DNA of 64,000 bases from an uncultured Rhodospirillaceae bacterium (GTDB lineage: Bacteria > Pseudomonadota > Alphaproteobacteria > Reyranellales > Reyranellaceae). The stretch is from NCBI GenBank assembly GCA_945952105.1, contig CAMFGZ010000022.1, positions 32,682 to 96,681 of the forward strand. Direction: 5' to 3'. The position numbers and the translations under genes are program-made. The notes under the pieces are model-generated. The model had not been told where the DNA came from and made no database searches. It was given only the letters and a program-made list of their open reading frames with translations. Shown here one piece after another: positions 1 through 9,249 of this stretch (position 1 is the stretch's first letter; each line of letters begins with the position of its first letter).

Positions 1-1341
1 GTCGAGGAGCCCGATGCTGCGCACGACGGGCCGGTCGGTCAGCCATTCCGACAGGGACTGCTCGATGGGCGTTCCCTTGGGAATGCCACTGAACACGACC
101 TCGACCAGCCCCTGCGCAAGATCGTCGAGCACGTCGTCCAGCAGCCGCAGCGACGCTTCGCTGACGGACGGCACGCGGCGGAAGTCGAGGATCAGATAGC
201 GCAGGCCAGACCGCAGGTTGCGGATGCGGCGCGAGACATACTCGATGTTGCCGAAGCTCAGTGCCCCCGTCAGTTCGAGAATGGCGCCGTCGGCATGATG
301 CGCTTCCAGGATGGCCTGCTCGCGGGGCGGCCGGCTGCGGCGCGACGAGACGCTGCCGACATCGTAGCTCGCGGCGATACAGGTCCGCACGTCGCCGACC
401 CGGTTGAGCATGTGGAGCCCGAAATGCGTCGACAGCGCCTCGCAGGTCCGCAGGCCCCGGACGCTGTTTCCCTGGTCGTCGATCAGCGGCGAGTAGGTGC
501 CGAGGCCGAGCTGCGAGGGGAGAGAGGCCACGATACCGCCCCCCACGCCGCTCTTGGCCGGAATGCCGACGCGATAGACCCAGCGGCCGGCCGAGTCGTA
601 CATGCCCGAGCTGGTCATGACCGAGAGCGTCCGGGCCACGGCGTAGGAGGAAACGACCTGCTCTCCGGTCAGCGGGTTGCGGCCCTTGTGCGCCAGCGTC
701 GCCGCCATGACGGACAGGTCCCGCGCCGAGACGCGCAGCGCGCACTGGCGGAAGTAGAGGTCGAGAACCTTGTCGACATCGCCCTGAAGGACGCCGTGGT
801 TGCGCAGAAGATAGGCGATGGCCCTGTTGCGGTCGCCGGTCTCTCGCTCGGACCGGAAGGTGGGCTCGTCGACCTCCAATCGCCGTCCGGCGAAGCGGCT
901 CAGCGCCTGCAGCAGCCAGTCGAAGGCGCCGTCCTGCTCGCGCTCGCAGATGAGGGCGGTACAGGCGATCGCGCCGGCGTTGACCATTGGATTGAAGGGC
1001 CGGTTGTCGGTGCCCAGGCGGATGGAGTTGAAGGCATCGCCGCTCGGTTCGACGCCCACGATGGCCTCGACCCGCTCGGCGCCGACCGTTTCGAGCGCGA
1101 GCGCGAACACGAACGCCTTGGAGATCGACTGGATCGTGAACTCGACGGTGCTGTCGCCTATTTCATAGACGAAGCCGTCGACGGTGGTGACGGCAATGCC
1201 GAAGTGCGACGGGTTGGCGAGCGCAAGCTCGGGAATGTATGAGGCGACTTCGCCGCTCTGGTCGCGGGAAAACTCCGCGTGGCAGCGCGCCAGGAAGCGG
1301 GCGAGCGGGAGCTCGGCGACTGAAACGTGCGATTCGTCCAT
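1..1341 (-). CDS. glsA: Glutaminase with C-terminal STAS domain (3' end outside window)
   Basis: Partial gene: 447 codons are open from ATG at 1341 to the left window edge with no stop. The N-terminal ~300 residues match the serine-dependent beta-lactamase-like glutaminase family (L-glutamine to L-glutamate plus ammonia): a QSISKAF stretch carries the S-x-x-K catalytic pair, followed by NPMVNAGAIA and, later, AKSGVGGGI. After about residue 330 the chain continues into a STAS-type region (GNIEYVSRRIRNL, then LILDFRRVPSVSEASLRLL), as in longer glutaminases that carry regulatory tails; a cyclic-nucleotide domain could follow outside the window. Its start lies 3 nt after the stop of the hybrid kinase, so the two are probably co-transcribed. 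The family call is secure; the role of the STAS tail is inference. Confidence 0.9.
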   Translation of the reverse strand, partial: MDESHVSVAELPLARFLARCHAEFSRDQSGEVASYIPELALANPSHFGIAVTTVDGFVYEIGDSTVEFTIQSISKAFVFALALETVGAERVEAIVGVEPSGDAFNSIRLGTDNRPFNPMVNAGAIACTALICEREQDGAFDWLLQALSRFAGRRLEVDEPTFRSERETGDRNRAIAYLLRNHGVLQGDVDKVLDLYFRQCALRVSARDLSVMAATLAHKGRNPLTGEQVVSSYAVARTLSVMTSSGMYDSAGRWVYRVGIPAKSGVGGGIVASLPSQLGLGTYSPLIDDQGNSVRGLRTCEALSTHFGLHMLNRVGDVRTCIAASYDVGSVSSRRSRPPREQAILEAHHADGAILELTGALSFGNIEYVSRRIRNLRSGLRYLILDFRRVPSVSEASLRLLDDVLDDLAQGLVEVVFSGIPKGTPIEQSLSEWLTDRPVVRSIGLLD

Positions 1342-1344
1342 TTG

Positions 1345-4332
1345 CTAGGCCTCGATGATCTCGCGTATGCGCGTCGCCAGCGCGTCCATGGTGAAGGGCT
1401 TGGTGATCACGGTCATGCCGGCATCGAGCGCCCCGAAGACCAGCGCGGCGTTCTCGGCATAGCCCGTCATGAAGAGGACCCTGAGATCCGGCCGCAGCGC
1501 GCGGGCCGCGTCCGCCACCTGGCGGCCGTTCAGCCCGGGCAGCCCGACATCGGTGATCAACAGGTCGATCCGCTGCGCCGACTGCACGATCTCGATGCCT
1601 CCCGGCCCGTCGACCGCCTCGATGGCGCGGTAGCCCAGATCGCCCAGCACCTCGACGACGAGGCCGCGCACCACCGGCTCGTCCTCGATCACCAGCACGG
1701 TTTCCCCGGTCTCGATCGCTGAGGCCTCCTGCGTCCTTGCGGAGGTCTCTTCGGCATCGGCGTCGCCCTCGAAGCGCGGCAGGCAGAGATGCACCGTCGT
1801 GCCGCGCCCCAGCGTGCTTTCGATCCAGGCATGGCCGCCGGACTGGCGCGCGAAGCCGTAGATCATGGAAAGGCCGAGGCCGGTGCCCTGGCCCATCGGC
1901 TTGGTCGTGAAGAAGGGCTCGAAGGCGCGGGCGATCGTCTCGGTGTCCATGCCGGTGCCGGTATCGGTCACGGAAATATCGACATGGTCGCCGGAGGGGC
2001 GGTCCGCGTGCGCCGTGGCTTCCGCCTCGCCGGTATGCCGGTTTCGGGTCTCGATGACGAGCTGGCCGCCTGCCGGCATGGCGTCGCGCGCATTGATCGC
2101 GAGATTGAGGATGGCCGCTTCGAGTTGGTTGGCATCGCAGCGCGTGAGCCACAGCCCGTCGGCCAGCCTGAGGTTGAGATCGATGCGTTCGCCGAGCGTC
2201 CGCCGCAGTAGCTCCTCCATCGAGCCGACCAGCGGGTTGATCTGCACGGGACGCGGATCGAGCGGCTGGCGGCGCGAGAAGGCCAGCAGCCGGTGGGTGA
2301 GGGCGGCGGCACGGTTCGCCGAGGCGATGGCGCCGGTGATGAAGCGGTCGAGATCGCCCAGGCGCCCTTGGCCGACGCGCCGCTGCACGAGGTCGAGACT
2401 GCCGGTGATGCCCTGCAGCAGGTTGTTGAAGTCGTGCGCGATGCCGCCGGTCAGCTGGCCGATCGCCTCCATCTTCTGCGACTGCCGCAGCGCTTCCTCG
2501 GTCGCGCGCAGCTCGGCGGTGCGTGCCTCGACCCGCGCCTCCAGCGTGGCGTTCAGCGCGCGCAGCGCCGCCTCCGCCTCCCCGCGCTCGATAACCTGCC
2601 GGGTACGCTCGGCGACTTCCTCCATGAAGGCGATCTCGTCGGGTTGCCAGTGCCGCACGGGGCGGTCGTTCAGGTAGACGATGGTGCGCAGCCGGCCGGC
2701 GCGCACGAAGGGCACGACCAGGATGGCCCGCGTGTCGACGGCGCGGGCCGTTGCGCGCGTCTCCTCCTCGTCGCTCAGCGGATCGGTCTGGAGGTCGTCG
2801 ACCACGACGGTTTCACCGGCACTGAGCCTGTTAACGATCTTGACGCCGAAGGCGTGCGCGGGCACCCGCCCAAGCAATGGCTGGGCCAGGCCATCCGTCC
2901 AGCAAACCGAGTAATCGAACACATCCTCGACCGGATCGAGATGGCCGTAGCCCACCCGGCTGACGCCGAAGAACCGGCCCATCAGGGCGCAAGCCTCATT
3001 CAACGCGGTATCGGTGCTGCCCCGCATCGCGTCGCTGAGTTCCAGCATGAAGGCGTGGCGGGCCTCCGCGAGTTTGCGGGCGCTGATGTCGATCGCCGTT
3101 CCGACCGCGCGATAGCACCTGCCGTCGATATCGAACAAGCCCTTGCCCTTGGCCGCGACCCAGCGGATCACACCGTCGTCATGGCCGATCGTGCGGTATT
3201 GCACGTCGTAGGTCGCGCGCACGTCCGGATCGAGCGCCGAGGCGAAGGCGCGAGTCGTCGCCTCGCGGTCGGCGGGATGCAGGCCGGCATAGAAATCGTC
3301 GAGCGTGCACACCGCGTCTGGTGCAAAGCCGAACATCGCCTTGGTGCGAGGCGACCAGGTGAGTGTGTTCGACTCGATGTCGAGATCCCACGTTCCGATC
3401 TCCGCGGCCTCGGTCGTGAGACGGAGCGATTCCTCGTTCAGCAGGGACTTCGATTCGGCGTTCCTGTGGGAGGTGATGTCATGGCCGCCCACGAAGATGC
3501 CGAACACCTTGTCGCTTTCGTCGAGCATCGGCTCATAGACGAAATCGACGTAGCGGGTCTTTTCATCGGTCTCGAGCCGCACCGGGCTTGCCCGGGCGAT
3601 GTGGCGTTCGCCCGTGGTGTAAACATGATCGAGAAGCTCGTAGTATCCCTGCCCCTCCAGTTCCGGCAGGACCTCACGCACGGTGCGGCCGATATAGCGG
3701 CGCTTGCCGGCCAATGCCTCGTAGGCGTCGTTCACGTATTCATAGACATGATCGGGCCCCGCGAGTACGGCGATGAAGCCCGGCGCTTTCTGGAACATGC
3801 GGCGCTGGCTTTCGATCTCCTGCATCAGCCGCTGCTCGCTCAGCACCTTCTGCGTGGTCTCGCTGCACACGACCAGGACCCCGCCCACGCCGTGGGGCGC
3901 GTCGGCGTCGTCGATCGGGCTGTAGCTGTAGGTCCAGTAGACGTCCTCGCGGCGGCCGTTGCGCGTGATGGGCACCAGGTGGTTCTCGTTCCACGTGGCG
4001 CCGTGCCCCGCCATGACCTGGTCGATCTGCGGCCCGATGATGGGCCATATCTCGTCCCAGACCTCACGTCCTGGCTGGCCCAGCGAGGAGGGGTGCCGCT
4101 CCGGGCCGATCGATTGACGGTAGGCGTCGTTGTAGAAGCAGAGGAGATCGGGACCCCACCAGATGTACATCGGGTGGGCACAGTTGAGGATCAGACGCAC
4201 GGCTGTGCGCAGGGACTGCGGCCACACGGCAGGATCGCCCAGTGGCGTTAGCTTCCAGTCGCAAGCCCGCATGAGCGCGCCCATCTCGCCGCCACCGGCA
4301 AGGAAGGTCGTGTCACACTCGGGCGAAGTCAT
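1345..4332 (-). CDS. PAS/GAF hybrid sensor histidine kinase with C-terminal receiver
   Basis: 995 residues, no transmembrane segment, so a cytosolic sensor. Visible order: PAS-like regions at about 40-160, 175-290 and 305-420; a GAF-like region at about 430-580; a short coiled coil at 585-620; HisKA with the H box AHDFNN (His633); HATPase_c with the N box NLAINARD (Asn747), DTGTGM (791-796) and GQGTGLGLSM (815-824); and a receiver domain at about 876-995 with phosphoacceptor Asp928 in ITDVGLPG and the conserved Lys in TKPF (977-980). This is the common alphaproteobacterial hybrid kinase layout in which His633 passes phosphate to the attached receiver. The input signal is unknown. The glutaminase gene follows after 3 nt, suggesting a link to nitrogen or glutamine status (inference). 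Confidence 0.92.
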   Translation of the reverse strand: MTSPECDTTFLAGGGEMGALMRACDWKLTPLGDPAVWPQSLRTAVRLILNCAHPMYIWWGPDLLCFYNDAYRQSIGPERHPSSLGQPGREVWDEIWPIIGPQIDQVMAGHGATWNENHLVPITRNGRREDVYWTYSYSPIDDADAPHGVGGVLVVCSETTQKVLSEQRLMQEIESQRRMFQKAPGFIAVLAGPDHVYEYVNDAYEALAGKRRYIGRTVREVLPELEGQGYYELLDHVYTTGERHIARASPVRLETDEKTRYVDFVYEPMLDESDKVFGIFVGGHDITSHRNAESKSLLNEESLRLTTEAAEIGTWDLDIESNTLTWSPRTKAMFGFAPDAVCTLDDFYAGLHPADREATTRAFASALDPDVRATYDVQYRTIGHDDGVIRWVAAKGKGLFDIDGRCYRAVGTAIDISARKLAEARHAFMLELSDAMRGSTDTALNEACALMGRFFGVSRVGYGHLDPVEDVFDYSVCWTDGLAQPLLGRVPAHAFGVKIVNRLSAGETVVVDDLQTDPLSDEEETRATARAVDTRAILVVPFVRAGRLRTIVYLNDRPVRHWQPDEIAFMEEVAERTRQVIERGEAEAALRALNATLEARVEARTAELRATEEALRQSQKMEAIGQLTGGIAHDFNNLLQGITGSLDLVQRRVGQGRLGDLDRFITGAIASANRAAALTHRLLAFSRRQPLDPRPVQINPLVGSMEELLRRTLGERIDLNLRLADGLWLTRCDANQLEAAILNLAINARDAMPAGGQLVIETRNRHTGEAEATAHADRPSGDHVDISVTDTGTGMDTETIARAFEPFFTTKPMGQGTGLGLSMIYGFARQSGGHAWIESTLGRGTTVHLCLPRFEGDADAEETSARTQEASAIETGETVLVIEDEPVVRGLVVEVLGDLGYRAIEAVDGPGGIEIVQSAQRIDLLITDVGLPGLNGRQVADAARALRPDLRVLFMTGYAENAALVFGALDAGMTVITKPFTMDALATRIREIIEA

Positions 4333-4389
4333 CGCCGAACAGTATCGGATCGCGAGAGTGCCGCAAGCGGGGCGGCGTCACGGCGACGT

Positions 4390-5247
4390 TCAGATCACCT
4401 TCTGGGTGCGGGCGAAGGCCATGTAGAGGTCGTGGGCCCGGGCAGCGATCGGGCCGGGCTGCAGGTCGCGGCTCTCGTAGCGGCTGACCGGCTGCACCTT
4501 GCCGGCATTGCCGGTGGTGAAGATCTCGTCGGCGTCGTCGAGCTCCGAGGGGGTGATGGTGCGCTCCTCGACAGTGATTCCGGCCGAGCGCAGCAGCTTC
4601 ACCGTGCGCAGACGCGTGATGCCGGCCAGGAAGCTGCCGTTGGGCACCGGCGTCGCGACCACGCCGTTGCGGGCAAGGAAGATGTTGGAGCTGCAGGTCT
4701 CCGCCACATTGCCCAGCGGGTCGAGCACCACCCCGTTGTTGAAGCCGCGCTTCAGCATCTCCGCGACGCCGCGCGAGGAGTTGGGATAGAGGCAGCTCGC
4801 CTTGGCGTCGGTCGGCGCCGTCTCGGGCGCGGGCCGGCGGATCGAGCGGCAGAGGCCGAGAGTCAGCGGCGTGCCCGCGCGCATCGGCGAGATATAGGTG
4901 CAGAGCAGGAATTGCGCGGAATCCGGGTCGACCGAGATCGGGCCGGCGCCGCCCTTGCCGGCCCAGAACATCGGCCGGACGTAGAGTTCGGCCTTGGGAC
5001 CGAAGCGGCGCACGCTCTCGTGCATCAGCTTCAGGATCTCCTGCGGCGTCTGGGTCGGGTTCAGGCCGATGGCACGGGCCGAGCGCACGACGCGTTCCGC
5101 ATGGAGGTCGAGGTCGGGACCGCAGCCCTCGAAGGCGCGCCCGCCGTCGAATACCATGGAGCCCAGCCAGAAGGCATGGTCGCGCGGGCCCAGGATCGCC
5201 GGGTTGCCTTCGTGCCAGGTGCCGTTCCAGTAGGTGAGCGTGTCCAT
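4390..5247 (-). CDS. Class IV PLP-dependent aminotransferase (branched-chain/IlvE-like)
   Basis: 285 residues, the normal size for fold-type IV aminotransferases. The N-terminal DHAFWLGSMVFDGGRAFEG region is typical of IlvE/Dat proteins. Lys149 (TDAKASCLYPN) is the expected Schiff-base lysine, Glu183 (NVAETCSSNIF) contacts the PLP ring nitrogen, and TTGNAGKVQPV is the phosphate-binding loop. Probable reaction: transamination of branched-chain amino acids, or of a D-amino acid or aromatic amine; the motifs alone do not separate these. It is transcribed divergently from the EamA exporter, starts 42 bp from it, and may share its promoter region; a link between amino-acid metabolism and export is plausible. 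Confidence 0.88.
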   Translation of the reverse strand: MDTLTYWNGTWHEGNPAILGPRDHAFWLGSMVFDGGRAFEGCGPDLDLHAERVVRSARAIGLNPTQTPQEILKLMHESVRRFGPKAELYVRPMFWAGKGGAGPISVDPDSAQFLLCTYISPMRAGTPLTLGLCRSIRRPAPETAPTDAKASCLYPNSSRGVAEMLKRGFNNGVVLDPLGNVAETCSSNIFLARNGVVATPVPNGSFLAGITRLRTVKLLRSAGITVEERTITPSELDDADEIFTTGNAGKVQPVSRYESRDLQPGPIAARAHDLYMAFARTQKVI

Positions 5248-5289
5248 TCTTTCCTCGTCCGTCCTCGAAGCGGGCGGACATAGCAGACG

Positions 5290-6171
5290 ATGAGCGGCAC
5301 GGCCAACCTGGCCCCGATGCTGCTGGCCCTGGGTGCGGCATTCTGTTTCGCCCTGGCGCTGATCCTGACGCAGTTCGGGCTGCGCACGATGCCGTCCTGG
5401 CGCTCGCCGCTCTATTCCATAGGGGGTGCCCTGGTCGTGGCCTGGATGGCCGCGATCGCGTTCGTGGACTGGCGCAGCTTCAATCTGGATGCGGCGCTGA
5501 TCTTTGCAGGCGTCGGCTGCATATTTCCCGTGGTGGTGTCGATCCTTTCTGTGCGCTCGAACGAGCGGCTGGGACCTGCGGTGGCGGGCGCGGTCGGCAA
5601 CGTGACGCCGATCTTCGCCGTGCTTGGAGCGGTCCTGTTCCTAGGCGAACATCTCGGCCTGTTGCAACTGGCCGGCTTGGCAATGGTGGTGGGCGGTGTG
5701 GCATTGCTGGCGTTGCGCGGTGGCACAGGTGGAAGGCACTGGTCGGTGTGGGTGCTGGGACTGCCGCTCGCCGCCGCCCTGGTGCGCGGCGCGATCCAGC
5801 CGGCGATCAAGACGGGACTCGCGCTGTGGCCGGAGCCACTGGCGGCCGCCGCGATCGGCTACGCGCTTTCGACCGTCGTGATCCTGTCGCTGGTCGGACG
5901 CCGCGCGATGAAAGAGGGGCCGGCGATCCGCAGCGGCGTATTGTGGTTCCTGGGCGTCGGCTTCGCCAACGGCAGCGCGACCTTTCTTCTCTATGCGGCG
6001 CTCGGGCTGGGCTCGATCACCATGGTGGCGCCACTGGTCGCGCTGTTCCCGTTGATGGGCGTGGTGATGAGCTGGATGTTCCTGCGCGGCGAACGGCTTC
6101 ATGCGCTTGGCCTGCTCGGCATCATCGTGAGCGTCGCCGGCGTGATTCTTTTGCTTCTGGGCGGAACCTGA
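5290..6171 (+). CDS. EamA/DMT-family membrane transporter
   Basis: 293 residues, almost entirely hydrophobic, with about ten predicted transmembrane helices arranged as two homologous EamA halves (roughly 8-140 and 150-290). The second half contains GSITMVAPLVALFPLMGV, the usual helix 8-9 pattern of the drug/metabolite transporter superfamily. Members export amino acids, nucleobases or other small metabolites; the substrate cannot be read from sequence. It is divergent from the aminotransferase gene (start 5247), so amino-acid export is a reasonable guess. Confidence 0.85.
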   Translation: MSGTANLAPMLLALGAAFCFALALILTQFGLRTMPSWRSPLYSIGGALVVAWMAAIAFVDWRSFNLDAALIFAGVGCIFPVVVSILSVRSNERLGPAVAGAVGNVTPIFAVLGAVLFLGEHLGLLQLAGLAMVVGGVALLALRGGTGGRHWSVWVLGLPLAAALVRGAIQPAIKTGLALWPEPLAAAAIGYALSTVVILSLVGRRAMKEGPAIRSGVLWFLGVGFANGSATFLLYAALGLGSITMVAPLVALFPLMGVVMSWMFLRGERLHALGLLGIIVSVAGVILLLLGGT

Positions 6172-6295
6172 AGAGGTGGCCGAAAAGCGGCGGAATGGGC
6201 GCGGTAATTCCATAGGTGAGACGGCCACGTTTACCGCCTCCAATGCGTATCTCTGTATGACGCGGCGTTGCTGCCGCGCAGAACGGAGGCAGACT

Positions 6296-6604
6296 ATGTT
6301 GAAGCATATCGCTCTCACGACCCTTGCCGCCGCCGCCACTTTCACTGCGGCGGTGGTTGGACCCGCGGCCGTCACACCGGCAGCCGCCCAGTCGTTCGGC
6401 GTCTATATCGGCACGCCGCCGCAGCCGCGCTATTACGCGCCGCCTGTGCAGCGCGTCTGGGCGCCGGGCTACTGGACGTGGCACCACGGTCGACAGGTCT
6501 GGGTCGATGGCCGCTGGGTTAACCGCGCAGTGGCGCCGGCGCCGGGCTGGAGTCCGGGTTGGAACTCCGGCTGGAATCCGGGCTGGGGCTGGGGTCATGA
6601 CTGA
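6296..6604 (+). CDS. Small secreted WXXGXW-repeat protein
   Basis: 102 residues. The start is ATG at 6296 because GGAGG lies 6 nt upstream (6285-6289) and a Sec signal peptide follows directly (about residues 1-31, cleavage near AAAQS). The mature part is short, Pro/Trp/Gly-rich, with WAPGYWTWHHGRQVWVDGRW, the WXXGXW (YXWQ-type) repeat seen in small periplasmic or envelope proteins of Proteobacteria, and a GW-rich tail (PGWSPGWNSGWNPGWGWG). The function of the family is unknown. A strong terminator follows at 6637-6666. Confidence 0.75.
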   Translation: MLKHIALTTLAAAATFTAAVVGPAAVTPAAAQSFGVYIGTPPQPRYYAPPVQRVWAPGYWTWHHGRQVWVDGRWVNRAVAPAPGWSPGWNSGWNPGWGWGHD

Positions 6605-6636
6605 CCTCCCGGTCGCCTGGTCAGGATCAGAGAACG

Positions 6637-6666
6637 AACGGGGCGCTTCGGCGCCCCGTTTTCTTT
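6637..6666 (+). terminator. Rho-independent terminator after the WXXGXW gene
   Basis: A perfect 10-bp stem (6637-6646 with 6651-6660) closes a TTCG tetraloop and runs into TTCTTT. It ends the small secreted-protein transcript; the DapA-like gene begins 38 nt later and so probably has its own promoter nearby or depends on read-through. Confidence 0.85.
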
Positions 6667-6703
6667 GCTATCCTGCGCGGCAACTTCGCGAGGAAGAAAC
6701 GCC

Positions 6704-7600
6704 GTGCCGCTCCGCTCCAATCGCTTTGGCCTGTCCGTCGCGCTCGCAACGCCTTTCACGGACGACCGTGCCATCGACTTGCCGCGCCTCGTGGCGCATG
6801 GCCGCCAGTCGCTGGCGGACGGCTGCAATTCCCTGACGGTCTTCGGCACGACGGGCGAGGGCGCGTCGCTCGGTCTCAACGAACGCAATCGCGCGCTGGG
6901 TGCGCTGGCCGGCGCCGGCGTCGATCCGGCGACGCAGCTCGTCGTCGGCATCGCCGCCGCTTCGGTCGAGGAGGCGATCGCGCAGGGACGAGCCGGCTTG
7001 ATGCTGGGCTGCTCGGGTTTTCTCCTTGCGCCGCCGTTCTATTTCAAGGCGCCGGGCGACGAGGGCCTGTTCGACTGGTTCGCCGCCGTGTTGCGCGGAC
7101 TGGGGCCAAAGGCGAACAATGTCATCCTCTATCACATCCCGCAGGTCACCTCGGTCGGCCTGTCGATCGATCTCGTCGATCGCCTCAAGAAGGCTTTCCC
7201 CGAGCAGGTGAAGGGCGTGAAGGATTCTTCCGGCGACTGGGACAATGCCCAGGCATTGCTGAAGCATCACGGCGAACTGCACATCCTGATCGGCGACGAG
7301 CGTCTGCTCGCCAGGGCGATGAACCTCGGCGCCTCGGGCGCCATCACCGGCCTCGCCAACATCGCGCCCGACCTGATGCTGCCGTTGATCGACGGCGTCG
7401 AGGAGCCGCGCGTGAATGCGATGGTCGAGGCGGTGCTGCCCTTCGCTGTCACCGCGGCTGTGAAGGCCCTGGTCGGCCATCGTCGCAAGGATCCGGTCGC
7501 CTGGTCGCGCATGCGGGCGCCGTTGCGGTCGCTGGATCAGGCCGAGTGCGTGAAGTTGTTCGCGGCGATCGATGCGATCCGCGCGCAACGCGCGGCGTAG
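6704..7600 (+). CDS. DapA/NAL-superfamily aldolase or dehydratase
   Basis: 298 residues as a TIM barrel of the dihydrodipicolinate synthase/N-acetylneuraminate lyase superfamily. I chose GTG at 6704 (MPLRSNRFGLSVAL) because an AGGAAG ribosome site precedes it and upstream in-frame starts fall inside the terminator. The GTTGEG loop is present, Lys173 (KGVKDSSGD) is the Schiff-base lysine and Tyr143 (ILYHIPQ) the catalytic tyrosine. A UxaA-type dehydratase follows 89 nt downstream. True lysine-pathway DapA is unlikely in this context; a 2-keto-3-deoxy sugar-acid aldolase or 5-keto-4-deoxyglucarate-type dehydratase working with UxaA is a better guess (inference). Confidence 0.82.
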   Translation: MPLRSNRFGLSVALATPFTDDRAIDLPRLVAHGRQSLADGCNSLTVFGTTGEGASLGLNERNRALGALAGAGVDPATQLVVGIAAASVEEAIAQGRAGLMLGCSGFLLAPPFYFKAPGDEGLFDWFAAVLRGLGPKANNVILYHIPQVTSVGLSIDLVDRLKKAFPEQVKGVKDSSGDWDNAQALLKHHGELHILIGDERLLARAMNLGASGAITGLANIAPDLMLPLIDGVEEPRVNAMVEAVLPFAVTAAVKALVGHRRKDPVAWSRMRAPLRSLDQAECVKLFAAIDAIRAQRAA

Positions 7601-7689
7601 CCGGCGGCCTGACCGCGTATTAAGGTCTGCCGAGGCATGCCGCCCGGGAGACTATTGCCTCCCGGCCGACGACCCAGGAGGAAACAAAA

Positions 7690-9201
7690 ATGACGGCCCC
7701 GCTCACCATCCGCCTGCATCCCGCCGATAATGTCGTCGTGGCGCGCATGGACATACTGCCCGGCACCAAGGTCGAGGGTGAGGTCGCGGCGGCGACGCGC
7801 GTGCCGCCCGGCCACAAGATTCTCACCAGGGCGGTTAAGAGTGGCGAGCCACTGCGCAAGTACAACCAGATCATCGGCTTCGCGACCGAGGACATGGCGC
7901 CTGGCACGCACATCCATACGCACAACTGCGTCATGGGCGACTTCGAGCGCGACTACGCCTTCTGCGCTGACGCCCATCCGACGGACTTCATCACGCCACC
8001 CGCCACCTTCCAGGGCTATCGCCGGGCCGATGGCCGCGCTGCTACGCGCAACTATCTCGGCATCGTGACGACGGTGAACTGCTCGGCCGCCACCAGCCGC
8101 ATGATCGCCTCCCGGCTCGAGCCGCTGCTGAAGGACTTCCCGAACATCGACGGTATCGTGCCTCTGACCCACGGCGGCGGCTGCGGCATGGCCGCGTCCG
8201 GCCTCGAGATGGACGTGCTGCGCCGCACGCTTGCGGGCTACACGAAGCATCCCAACATGGCGGCGGTCGTGGTGCTCGGCCTGGGTTGCGAGACCAACCA
8301 GATCTCTGGCCTGATGAATGCCGAAGGACTCAAGCAAGGGCCGAAGCTCATCCCGATGGCCATCCAGGACGAGGGCGGTGTTGCCAAGACCGTGCTGCGC
8401 GCCGTCGACTTCCTGAAGGAGATCCTGCCCGAGGCGAACGACGTGAAGCGCGAGCCCATTCCGGCGAGCGAACTGATCCTCGCCCTGCAGTGCGGCGGCT
8501 CGGACGGCTATTCGGGCATCTCGGCCAATCCCGCGCTGGGTGCGGCGGTCGATCTGCTGGTGCGCAATGGCGGCACCGCGGTGCTCTCGGAGACTCCGGA
8601 AATCTACGGCGCGGAACATCTGCTGACTCGTCGTGCAGTAACCAAGGACGTCGGCGAGAAGATCGTCGAGCGCATCCGCTGGTGGGAGGACCACTGTGCC
8701 CGCACCGGCGGTGAAATGAACAATAATCCTTCGCCCGGCAACAAGGCTGGCGGTCTCACCACGATCCTCGAGAAATCCCTGGGTGCAGTTGCGAAGGGCG
8801 GGACGACGAATCTCGTCGATGTTTACAAGTACGCCGAGCCGATCACCGCCAAGGGCTTCGTCTACATGGATTCGCCGGGCTACGATCCGGTGTCGGCGAC
8901 GGGACAGGTCGCCGGCGGTGCCAATGTCCTGTGCTTCACGACGGGGCGCGGCAGTGTCTTTGGCTGCAAGCCCACGCCGTCACTCAAGCTTGCGACGAAT
9001 ACCTCTCTCTATCGACGCATGACTGACGACATGGACATCAATTGCGGAACGATCGTCGACGGTGAGGAGACGATCCAGGAGAACGGTCGGCGCATCTTCG
9101 ACCTTATTCTTGCCACGGCCTCGGGTCAGAAAACCAAATCCGAGCTTTTGGGAATCGGGGACGACGAGTTCGAGCCGTGGAAGATTGGCGCAACAATGTG
9201 A
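7690..9201 (+). CDS. UxaA-family sugar-acid dehydratase (altronate/galactarate type)
   Basis: 503 residues. An N-terminal SAF-like segment (about 10-85, HIHTHNCVMGDFERDYAF) is joined to the catalytic UxaA/GarD region; RRADGRAATRNYLGIV at 111-126 and HGGGCG at 161-166 are family hallmarks, with further conserved NCSA, QCGGSDGYSGISANP and TTGRGSVFGCKP stretches. These enzymes are Fe/Mn-dependent and remove water from hexonic or hexaric acids (altronate, galactarate) to give keto-deoxy acids. The start is ATG 7690 with a strong AGGAGG at 7676-7681. A 7-bp hairpin (7644-7665) lies just before the ribosome site. Paired with the upstream DapA-like gene, it suggests a short uronate or aldarate route. 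Confidence 0.9.
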   Translation: MTAPLTIRLHPADNVVVARMDILPGTKVEGEVAAATRVPPGHKILTRAVKSGEPLRKYNQIIGFATEDMAPGTHIHTHNCVMGDFERDYAFCADAHPTDFITPPATFQGYRRADGRAATRNYLGIVTTVNCSAATSRMIASRLEPLLKDFPNIDGIVPLTHGGGCGMAASGLEMDVLRRTLAGYTKHPNMAAVVVLGLGCETNQISGLMNAEGLKQGPKLIPMAIQDEGGVAKTVLRAVDFLKEILPEANDVKREPIPASELILALQCGGSDGYSGISANPALGAAVDLLVRNGGTAVLSETPEIYGAEHLLTRRAVTKDVGEKIVERIRWWEDHCARTGGEMNNNPSPGNKAGGLTTILEKSLGAVAKGGTTNLVDVYKYAEPITAKGFVYMDSPGYDPVSATGQVAGGANVLCFTTGRGSVFGCKPTPSLKLATNTSLYRRMTDDMDINCGTIVDGEETIQENGRRIFDLILATASGQKTKSELLGIGDDEFEPWKIGATM

Positions 9202-9220
9202 AGGGACGCTCGCAGCCATT

Positions 9221-9249
9221 TTGACGTGGCGGCGTTACGTCCCTCATAT
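9221..9249 (+). promoter_or_regulatory. Possible sigma70-type promoter for the cold-shock gene
   Basis: TTGACG (9221-9226), a 17-bp spacer and TCATAT (9244-9249). It would give a 5' leader of about 160 nt before the cold-shock start at 9416, and long structured leaders are typical of csp genes. The -10 match is weak, so this is a candidate only. Confidence 0.3.

Noticed and set aside
2293..4251. 652-codon open frame on the plus strand, antisense to the hybrid kinase
   Set aside because: Composition-driven shadow in high-GC DNA: low-complexity Arg/Ala/Gly-rich protein with no motif, opposite a kinase with complete catalytic boxes.
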